Part shown: in pieces, positions 1 through 5,089 of the stretch
Layout of the letters: each line of letters begins with the position of its first letter
How positions within the stretch are numbered: the first letter of the stretch is position 1
From: Anaerolineales bacterium
GTDB lineage: Bacteria > Chloroflexota > Anaerolineae > 4572-78 > NAK82
Assembly: GCA_024643945.1 (NCBI GenBank)
Contig: JAHELX010000494.1
Coordinates: 1 to 5,089 of the forward strand
Length of the DNA: 5,089 bases
Reading direction: 5' to 3'
Notes under the pieces: model-generated
Database searches by the model: none
What the model was told of the DNA's origin: nothing
The model's input: the letters and a program-made list of their open reading frames with translations, nothing else
Position numbers and translations under genes: made by a program

Positions 1-698
1 GACTGTTCGGCAAGCCGACGCTCGTTGATAACGTCGAGACGCTGTTCAACTTGCCGGAGATCATCGCCAACGGTGCGGCCTGGTACCGCCAGGTCGGCAC
101 CGAAAAAGAGTCCGGCACCAAGCTCTATCCGGTTTCGGGGCAGGTGAAGCGCAAGGGCTGCCTGGAGATGCCGCTGGGCCACATGACGCTGCGCCAGGTG
201 ATCGAAGGGCCGGCCGGCGGCATGCAGGGCGAGGCGCCCTTCAAGGCGTGCCACCTGGCTGGCGCGGCCGGGTCTATCGTCGGGCCGGAGTTCCTGGATG
301 TGCCCCTGGACTTTGCCTCGTGCAGAGCGGCCGGGGCCGCGCTCGGCACAGGAGGCATTCTGCTGTTGGACGCAACCACGTGCATGGTGGATTACCTGCG
401 CGTAGTGGCCAATTTCTTCCGCGCTGAGTCGTGTGGCAAGTGCACGCCCTGCCGGGTGGGCACGGAGCGCTACATCCAGATTCTGAATGACCTGGCCAGC
501 GGGCGGGGGACGCCCCAACACCTGGACGAGTTGGTCTACTGGGGCCAGGTGATGATGGATAGTTCCTTCTGCGGATTGGGGCAGACGGCACCCACGGCGG
601 CCATGTCGGCACTTCCCCTCTTTCGCCAGGAATTCGAAGCCCACGCGCGGGGCGAATGCCCGCTGGGAGTATGTCAGATGGGAGAGGCAGACCAATGA
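1..698 (+). CDS. nuoF: NuoF/HymB-like NAD(P)H-binding flavoprotein subunit of formate dehydrogenase, C-terminal part (5' truncated by window)
   Basis: This is the diaphorase-type subunit that exchanges electrons between NAD(P)H and the Fe-S chain of the formate dehydrogenase encoded next. The reading frame is open from the left edge (first full codon at position 3), giving 231 visible residues; the N-terminal NAD/FMN-binding portion is outside the window. Visible parts, numbered from position 3: the NuoF signature GKPTLVDNVETL (about 3-14), an SLBB-type segment starting near KLYPVSG (about 40-90), and the C-terminal [4Fe-4S] domain with ESCGKCTPCR (Cys 144, 147, 150) and the fourth ligand in SSFCGLGQTAPTA (Cys 190). 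The protein ends shortly after a CPLGVC motif. In HymB/HndC-type hydrogenase subunits (family knowledge) this motif is followed by a C-terminal 2x[4Fe-4S] ferredoxin domain, which is absent here; NuoF and FdsB also lack it. The stop overlaps the start of the catalytic subunit (ATGA), implying translational coupling. A NuoE-like partner is expected upstream. Confidence 0.93.
   Translation, partial: LFGKPTLVDNVETLFNLPEIIANGAAWYRQVGTEKESGTKLYPVSGQVKRKGCLEMPLGHMTLRQVIEGPAGGMQGEAPFKACHLAGAAGSIVGPEFLDVPLDFASCRAAGAALGTGGILLLDATTCMVDYLRVVANFFRAESCGKCTPCRVGTERYIQILNDLASGRGTPQHLDELVYWGQVMMDSSFCGLGQTAPTAAMSALPLFRQEFEAHARGECPLGVCQMGEADQ
680..687 (+). promoter_or_regulatory. Shine-Dalgarno for formate dehydrogenase alpha subunit
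   Basis: GGGAGAGG lies seven bases before ATG 695. It decides the start: the same frame also has possible starts at 656 and 671, but those lie inside the preceding gene and would add residues before the conserved ferredoxin fold. The chosen ATG overlaps the upstream stop codon as ATGA, a common arrangement for coupled subunits. Confidence 0.7.
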
Positions 699-3508
699 AT
701 GAAAAAAGCACGCTGGTAAACCTGACGATCAACGGCAGCAAGGTTCAGGCCGAGGAGGGTCAAACCATTCTGCAAGCAGCGCGGGCTGCGGGTATTCCCA
801 TTCCTACCCTGTGCTATCACCGCGACCTGACGCCGACCGGTAACTGCCGTATCTGTGTGGTCGAGGTCGAGAAAGAGCGCCTTTTACAGGCGGCATGCGT
901 CTTCCCGGTGTCTGAGGGAATGGTGGTCAGCACCGAAAGCGAGCGCGTGATCGACTCGCGCCGCAAGACATTGGAGTTGATGCTGGCCAACCATCCCCAG
1001 GCTGACCTCGTGTGCGACTCCAGCGGGTCGTGCGAGCTGTACGACATAGTCCGGGAATACGAGGTGAACGTACCTACCTGGGGAAGCAACGGCACGCGCT
1101 ATGTGGTTAACAGCGACCCCAACCCCTTCGTCCGGGTTGATTTTAACAAATGCATTCTCTGCCGGCGCTGCGTATTAGCCTGTGCCGAGATTCAGTGCCG
1201 GAACGTGTGGGGCGTGGCCTTTCGCGGCTTCGACGAGGAGATCGTCGCCGGGGCCGGCACGACGATGATTGAGGGGCGCTGCGAGTCGTGCGGCCAGTGT
1301 GTGGCCTATTGTCCCACCGGGGCGTTGAGCAACAAGATGTCCTACGGTCTGGCTCGCACCGACGAGGTGACCAAGGTCACCACCACCTGCACTTATTGCG
1401 GCGTGGGCTGCCAGTTCGACCTGGACCTGAAAGATGGACGGATCATCGGCGTCAGCTCAAACCCAGATGCACCGGTCAATGGCATGGCACTGTGTGTGAA
1501 AGGCCGCTACGGTTACGACTTCGTCTATCATCCGGACCGGCTGCTCAGGCCTAAGGTGCGCCGCTATTTGCTGGAAGGCACCCCTCGCCCGGACGGCCGC
1601 GGCGAGTGGGTCGAGACGGATTGGGATACCGCGCTGGACATCACCGCGCGCAAGCTGCGCGAGGCGCGCGATACCTACGGCCCTGACAGCGTGGGAGTAT
1701 TGACCTCAGCCAAGTGCACCAACGAAGAGAACTACCTCATGAACAAGTTCGCGCGGCAGGTGATCGGGACCAACAACATCGACCACTGCGCCCGTCTCTG
1801 ACACAGCAGCACCGTGGCCGGTCTGGCCACAGCGTTTGGTTCGGGCGCGATGTCGAATTCGATGCACGATGTCGCCGATTATGCGGCCTCAATACTGATC
1901 ATCGGGTCGAACACGACGGAGCAACATCCGGTGTTTGGCACCATGATCCGCCGGGCGGTGTTAAAGCGCCGGGTGAAGCTGGTAGTGGCCGACCCGCGCA
2001 AGATCGACATAACCGAGTTTGCCAGCCTGCACCTGCAACTGAAGCCGGGCAGCGACATCGCCTTGATCAACGGCTTGATGTACATCATCCTCGAAAAGGG
2101 CTGGGAAGATCAAGAATTCATTGCTCAGCGCACCGAAGGATTTGAAGAATTCAGAGCCGTCCTCGAAGACTATCCGCCACACAAAGTGTCCGAAATTACC
2201 GGCCTGTCGCCAGAACAGCTTTATCAGGCAGCCGAGATCCTGGCCACAAACAAGCCCATGGCCGTGATATGGGCCATGGGCATCACCCAGCATACTGTAG
2301 GCGTCAACAACGTGCTGAACCTGGCCAACCTGCAGATGTTGCTGGGCAACATGGGGCTGCCCGGCGGCGGCGTCAACCCGCTGCGGGGTCAGAACAACGT
2401 GCAGGGGGCGTGTGACGTGGGCGGCCTGCCCAATGTTTACCCAGGCTACCAGGCGGTGACCCGCGAGCAGTCGCGGGGGAAGTTTGAAGCAGCCTGGGGG
2501 GCACCCATGTCGGATAAAGTCGGCATGACCGTTACCGAGATGATCCCGGGTATCCTCGAGGACAAAATCAATGCTCTGTACATCCTGGCCGAAGACCCGG
2601 TGATGAGCGACCCCGACAGCAATCACGTTCGTCACTGCCTGGAAGCATGCGATTTCATCCTGTTGCAAGAGATCTTCCCCACCGAGACGTCGCCCTACGC
2701 CGACGTGCTCTTGCCTGGGGTGAGCTTTGCCGAGAAGACAGGCACCATCACCAACACCGAGCGCCGCGTACAGATGGTGCGCCAGGCCATCCAGCCGCTG
2801 GGTGAGGCCAGGCAAGATTGGCGCGTCACCGCCGACCTGGCCAAGCGCGTGTTAGCCGGTGGCCAAAGGAAAGTAGAAAGTGGGACATACGCCGGCTGGG
2901 ACTACGAGGACACAGCGCAGGTTATGGCAGAGCTGGCCGCGCTGACGCCCAGCTACGCTGGCATCAACCACGAGCGCCTGGAGCGAGGCGAACAGTTGCA
3001 GTGGCCGGTCAAGGATGAAACGTATCCGGGCACGCCCATCTTGCACGTGGGACAGTTTGCCCGCGGCCGGGGCTTGTTCTCGCCCGTCGAGCACGTCCCG
3101 CCGGTCGAATTGCCTGACGCCGAGTACCCCATGCTGTTGACGACAGGCCGGCTGTTGTACCACTGGCATGGCGGCGAAATGACCCGCCGCGCCAAGGGGT
3201 TGATGGAGGTCTACAGCCAGGCGCTGGTGGAAGTGAATCCGGAGGACGCGGCGCGCATGGGAATCCGGGGCAGCCCGGAGGACACTGGCAGCCTGCCGGG
3301 TGCCGGCGTCCAGCGCGTGCGGGTTACGTCGCGGCGCGGCAGCATCGAGGCCCTGGCATGGGTGACCGACCGCGTGCCGCCCGGCGTGGTGTATTCCCAC
3401 TTCGCCTTTCCTGAAGCGTCGGCCAATGTATTGACTATCGCCGCCCTGGACCCCGTGGCCAAGATCCCGGAGTACAAGGTGTGTGCGGTGAAAGTTGAAA
3501 AAGTCTAA
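695..3508 (+). CDS. fdhF: Formate dehydrogenase catalytic (alpha) subunit, selenocysteine-containing, Mo/W-bis-pterin, with N-terminal Fe-S domains; TGA 1799-1801 read as Sec
   Basis: The protein catalyses reversible formate/CO2 interconversion in the cytoplasm; no signal peptide is visible. Read through TGA 1799-1801 it has 937 residues, in line with about 900-residue NAD-linked Sec enzymes. Domains in order: [2Fe-2S] ferredoxin (Cys 40, 51, 54, 68); NuoG-like His-Cys region (His100, Cys107, Cys113, with Asp104 where a Cys is usual); two [4Fe-4S] sites (Cys 153/156/159/163 and 196/199/202/206); the pterin-proximal [4Fe-4S] (Cys 232/235/239/267, with Lys269 in CVKGR); the molybdopterin oxidoreductase core with CARL-Sec369-His370-SSTVAGL and Arg564 in NPLRGQNNVQGACD (matching E. 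coli FdhF U140, H141 and R333); and a C-terminal dinucleotide-binding domain starting near TTGRLLYHWHGGEMTRR (about 814-830). Both halves share one frame and abut inside the most conserved active-site motif, so this is recoding rather than a pseudogene. The upstream NuoF-like gene indicates an NAD(P)-linked complex. The metal (Mo or W) cannot be told from sequence. Confidence 0.95.
1799..1801 (+). other. In-frame TGA = selenocysteine codon (Sec369)
   Basis: The TGA sits between CARL and HSSTVAGL, precisely where formate dehydrogenases carry their catalytic Cys or Sec that coordinates Mo/W. The frame upstream (695-1798) and downstream (1802-3508) is the same, with no indel needed to join them. 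A hairpin with the E. coli-type SelB-binding loop follows at the correct distance. Treating this codon as a stop would leave a 368-residue product without an active site. Confidence 0.95.
1799..1840 (+). promoter_or_regulatory. Bacterial SECIS element (SelB-binding hairpin)
   Basis: Positions 1814-1819 (GTGGCC) pair perfectly with 1825-1830 (GGCCAC) around the five-base loop GGTCT (1820-1824). The loop starts after 18 bases of spacer from the TGA. E. coli fdhF, from memory, also has 18 bases between its UGA and an apical GGUCU, the loop bound by SelB. The loop bases also encode the conserved Gly-Leu of VAGL, so loop identity alone is partly constrained by protein. The perfect complementary arms are the stronger evidence. 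I see no bulged U in this upper stem, unlike E. coli, and only weak lower-stem pairing towards the TGA. Confidence 0.87.
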
Positions 3509-3516
3509 AGAGGTGG
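3509..3516 (+). promoter_or_regulatory. Shine-Dalgarno for ferritin-like gene
   Basis: AGAGGTGG begins directly after the formate dehydrogenase TAA and ends four bases before ATG 3521. The 12-base gap between the genes leaves no room for a terminator and supports co-transcription. Confidence 0.65.
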
Positions 3517-3520
3517 TATA

Positions 3521-4012
3521 ATGGAGATCCGCACGATCTACGAGTACGCTTTACAGCGCGAGCACGAGGGCAAGAGATTCTACGAGGAAAACGCCGGGCG
3601 CATGGGTCACGCCGCCGCGGTAGAAGCCTTCAGAAACCTGGCCCACCAGGAACAGTTGCACATCGAGTACATCCAGGAGCAGCTTGACGCCCTGGAGAAA
3701 GGCGAGGAGCCCAGCGCCGCTGTGAACCCTGAACTGGACCAGACAGGCGTGTTTGCACAACGGGCTGAAGCCGAGCTCCTGGATCAGACGGTGCTGGAAG
3801 CCATGGTGCCCGATCTGCCCGTTCTCCGCACCGCCTACCTGATCGAGCGCGATTTTGCCGAGTTCTACGAACTGTGGGCCCAAAGAATGGAGGGCGAGGC
3901 GAAAGAGGTGCTGGAGCATCTGGCCGGGTGGGAACGCACCCACGAAGCGTTCTTCAAGGAACTCCACGACAAGGCATTTGAAGAATACTCCGGAATGCCG
4001 TGGGGAGGCTAA
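3521..4012 (+). CDS. Rubrerythrin/ferritin-like diiron-domain protein without rubredoxin domain
   Basis: A 163-residue, all-helical, acidic protein with the duplicated diiron pattern of the rubrerythrin-like ferritin superfamily. First helix pair: Glu14 (in REHEGKRFYEE) and Glu44-x-x-His47 (HQEQLHIEYI). Second pair: Glu109 (in LIERDFAEFYE) and Glu138-x-x-His141 (WERTHEAFF). This gives six expected ligands, four Glu and two His, for a two-iron site in a four-helix bundle. No Cys-x-x-Cys rubredoxin module is present; the protein has no cysteine at all, so it needs an external electron donor if it is a peroxidase. Family members act in peroxide or oxygen detoxification or iron handling; substrate and partner here are unknown. 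It starts 12 bases after the formate dehydrogenase stop with a good Shine-Dalgarno, so it is probably in the same operon. A protective role for the oxygen-sensitive Sec enzyme is an inference from position. Confidence 0.88.
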   Translation: MEIRTIYEYALQREHEGKRFYEENAGRMGHAAAVEAFRNLAHQEQLHIEYIQEQLDALEKGEEPSAAVNPELDQTGVFAQRAEAELLDQTVLEAMVPDLPVLRTAYLIERDFAEFYELWAQRMEGEAKEVLEHLAGWERTHEAFFKELHDKAFEEYSGMPWGG

Positions 4013-4030
4013 CCATGTGGGAGGCAGGGT

Positions 4031-4038
4031 AGAGGAGG
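4031..4038 (+). promoter_or_regulatory. Shine-Dalgarno for receiver-domain gene
   Basis: AGAGGAGG lies four bases before ATG 4043 and is the strongest ribosome binding site in the window. The whole gap from the preceding stop is 30 bases. Confidence 0.7.
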
Positions 4039-4042
4039 ACCT

Positions 4043-4426
4043 ATGAATCCCAAGACGATTCTCGTTGTAGACGACGACCCTGATTTCGTTCTTGCCGTCC
4101 GCATGGTCCTGGAGGGCGAAGGCTATCGGGTCGAAGCCGCGGCGAATGGAGCCGAGGCCCTGGCCAAGATGCGCGCCAGTCTGCCAGACCTGGTGTTAAT
4201 GGATGTGATGATGACTACCCCCCTGGACGGGTATCACACCACCCAGGAGATTGCGGACGACCCTCAATTGCGACATGTGCCGATCGTGATGGTCTCGGTC
4301 ATCGAGAACACGCGATATGCGTCCTCTTTTCCGACCGACCAGCACTTGTCCATCATGGATTTCATTGGCAAGCCGATCGAGCCAGAGACGCTCGTGGCCA
4401 AAGTTAAGGGATGGCTGAAGTCTTGA
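4043..4426 (+). CDS. Stand-alone response regulator receiver (REC) domain protein
   Basis: A 127-residue CheY-like protein consisting of a receiver domain only, with no DNA-binding or enzymatic output domain. Expected residues are visible: the acidic pocket Asp10-Asp11-Asp12 after beta-1 (ILVVDDDPDF), phosphoacceptor Asp54 (LVLMDVMM), the Thr/Ser switch position as Ser85 (IVMVSV), and Lys110 in the cis-peptide motif GKPIEP. The loop after Asp54 reads MMTTPLDGYHTT rather than the usual MMPxMDGxE, one residue longer and with the proline displaced. The segment between Ser85 and Lys110 (ENTRYASSFPTDQHL) is also somewhat long. It lies 30 bases after the ferritin-like gene and just ahead of a histidine kinase on the same strand, so it is a natural phosphotransfer partner of that kinase, acting through protein-protein contact or as a phosphate sink. 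Its target is unknown. Confidence 0.92.
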   Translation: MNPKTILVVDDDPDFVLAVRMVLEGEGYRVEAAANGAEALAKMRASLPDLVLMDVMMTTPLDGYHTTQEIADDPQLRHVPIVMVSVIENTRYASSFPTDQHLSIMDFIGKPIEPETLVAKVKGWLKS

Positions 4427-4456
4427 CTTCACATCTGAAAAGTCGTGGGCCCGCCT

Positions 4457-4507
4457 GGGCAGCCTGAAAAGGCTACCCCACCCTACTTTTCCTTCGTAGG
4501 GAAGGGG
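4457..4507 (+). repeat. Overlapping inverted repeats in the intergenic gap between receiver and kinase genes
   Basis: Two potential hairpins fill the 106-base gap (4427-4532). The first pairs GGG-C-AGCC (4457-4464) with GGCT-A-CCC (4471-4478) around TGAAAA. The second pairs CCCC (4476-4479) and CCCTAC (4481-4486) with GTAGGG (4496-4501) and GGGG (4504-4507), with a small internal loop. They share bases 4476-4478, so both full forms cannot exist at once. Only a four-T run (4487-4490) follows the first hairpin, which is poor for a classical intrinsic terminator. The C-rich/G-rich palindrome resembles dispersed intergenic repeats found in many GC-rich bacteria; that resemblance is an impression from memory. 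Confidence 0.45.
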
Positions 4508-4532
4508 GAAAAACCGGAGCATAAATTAGAGT

Positions 4533-5089
4533 ATGGAACTAGACCAGACCTTGGCCTGTCTGGCCGAAAGAGCCCGAACGGTATTGCAGGCGGACTCAGC
4601 AGCCGTCTACCTTTTGGACAAAACCGGCACCTACTTAAGGGGCGCAGCCAGCTCTGGACTGCCTGCCGCTTGGGGTCTGCAAGAGTCCCTCGAGGTGGAG
4701 CGTAGCTTCCTGAATCGGGAAGCGCTGGCCGGTAGGCCGGCGGTGGTCACCGACGCTCAGGCCAACCAGCAGGCTATGGAGTTGCCGGAAGGCTGCTGTT
4801 CTGCCTTGTGCGTTCCGCTAGTTGGCGCGGACGGTCCGGTCGGCACTCTCCACGTCTACACCAAAGCGCCCCGGTATTTCGACCAGGCAGAGGTGAATCT
4901 GCTGATGCCGCTGGCCGAGCTGGGCGCGGTGGCGATCGCGGCTACCCGTGAACTGTTAATGCTGAAGGCCCTGGAGACCAGCAAGGCGCGCTTTATCTAT
5001 TCCGCCACTCACGAACTGCGCACGCCGGTCGCCGTCGCTCAGTCACTGATGCGTGGCGTCGTCAAGGGATACGCCGGCCCCCTGACCGA
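4533..5089 (+). CDS. GAF-domain sensor histidine kinase, N-terminal part (3' truncated by window)
   Basis: The frame is open from ATG 4533 to the right edge (185 codons plus two bases). An in-frame TAG at 4527-4529 lies just upstream, making this ATG the first possible one; its ribosome site is weak (GGAG 4516-4519, 13 bases away). Residues about 5-140 look like a GAF domain: LAERARTVLQADSAAVYLLD at the start, the ALCVPLVGADGPVGTLHVY core strand pair, and the YFDQAEVNLLMPLAELGAVAIA closing helix. A short helical linker leads to a HisKA dimerisation domain with the H-box SATHELRTPVAV, phosphoacceptor His160. The ATPase domain lies beyond the window. No membrane segment or signal peptide is seen, so the kinase is predicted to be cytoplasmic and to sense an internal cue. 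Three cysteines cluster in the GAF (88, 89, 93). The adjacent receiver protein is the probable phosphorylation partner. The ligand is unknown. Confidence 0.9.
   Translation, partial: MELDQTLACLAERARTVLQADSAAVYLLDKTGTYLRGAASSGLPAAWGLQESLEVERSFLNREALAGRPAVVTDAQANQQAMELPEGCCSALCVPLVGADGPVGTLHVYTKAPRYFDQAEVNLLMPLAELGAVAIAATRELLMLKALETSKARFIYSATHELRTPVAVAQSLMRGVVKGYAGPLT

Noticed and set aside
656..694. Upstream in-frame starts (656, 671) for the formate dehydrogenase
   Set aside because: They lie inside the preceding gene and add non-conserved residues; ATG 695 has a good Shine-Dalgarno and the ATGA overlap.
274..741. Minus-strand open frame of 155 codons across the NuoF/fdh junction
   Set aside because: Proline- and arginine-rich shadow translation overlapping two well-supported genes.
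1799..1801. TGA as a genuine stop or a pseudogene lesion splitting the formate dehydrogenase
   Set aside because: It falls exactly on the catalytic Sec/Cys codon, the frame is kept on both sides, and a well-placed SECIS hairpin follows.
1814..1816. GTG as the start of a separate downstream protein
   Set aside because: It encodes the Val of the conserved SSTVAGL motif, lies inside the SECIS stem, and has no convincing ribosome binding site.
1961..2815. Long open frame on the minus strand (284 codons)
   Set aside because: It lies wholly antisense to the formate dehydrogenase core and the translation shows no recognisable domain; typical shadow of a GC-rich gene.
4014..4031. Five-codon ORF (MWEAG) between the ferritin-like and receiver genes
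   Set aside because: Too short and without a ribosome binding site or regulatory pattern; chance ATG in a G-rich leader.
4445..4705. Plus-strand open frame of 86 codons across the intergenic gap
   Set aside because: Out of frame with the GAF kinase that starts at 4533; its translation has no recognisable domain.
1..5089. CRISPR array, tRNA, rRNA or transposase
   Set aside because: No spaced direct repeats, cloverleaf-like sequence or transposase motifs were seen; coding sequence fills nearly the whole window.

Overview
The window reads as a single plus-strand gene cluster from a GC-rich bacterium (roughly 60% G+C by eye). It is built around a soluble, probably NAD(P)-linked, selenocysteine-containing formate dehydrogenase. 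The host must decode UGA as selenocysteine, so a selA/selB/selC/selD set is expected elsewhere in the genome. The gene set, the protein style and a C-rich/G-rich palindromic intergenic repeat would suit an anaerobic Chloroflexota (Anaerolineae-like) or similar thermophilic or subsurface lineage. That assignment is only an impression, because no rRNA or marker gene is present.

Layout. (1) Positions 1-698 hold the C-terminal half of a NuoF/HymB-type flavoprotein subunit, cut by the left window edge. (2) Positions 695-3508 hold the formate dehydrogenase catalytic subunit, overlapping the previous gene by ATGA. A naive gene caller would break it into two ORFs (ending at 1801 and restarting at 1814), but they are one frame interrupted only by TGA 1799-1801. 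That TGA sits exactly at the catalytic Sec/Cys position and is followed by a SECIS hairpin with the same loop sequence and spacing as E. coli fdhF. The mature product is 937 residues with Sec at 369. (3) Positions 3521-4012 encode a rubredoxin-less rubrerythrin/ferritin-like diiron protein. (4) Positions 4043-4426 encode a stand-alone response-regulator receiver domain. (5) Positions 4427-4532 are a short intergenic gap with overlapping inverted repeats. (6) From 4533 to the right edge runs the start of a cytoplasmic GAF-domain histidine kinase, cut just after its HELRTP phosphoacceptor box.

How they may work together. Formate would be oxidised (or CO2 reduced) at a Mo/W-bis-pterin-Sec centre. 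Electrons would pass through a chain of Fe-S clusters in the same polypeptide to the NuoF-like subunit, which carries the NAD(H)/FMN site (its N-terminal part lies outside the window). A NuoE-like thioredoxin-fold subunit probably lies just upstream. The ferritin-like protein could protect this oxygen-sensitive enzyme from peroxide or O2. The receiver plus GAF-kinase pair looks like a signalling module co-located with the enzyme. These last two links are inferred from synteny alone.

The most valuable annotation point is the recoded TGA. The more open points are an Asp in place of the first Cys of the usual NuoG-type His-Cys cluster motif, the unusual receiver-domain loop, and the cysteine-rich GAF core.
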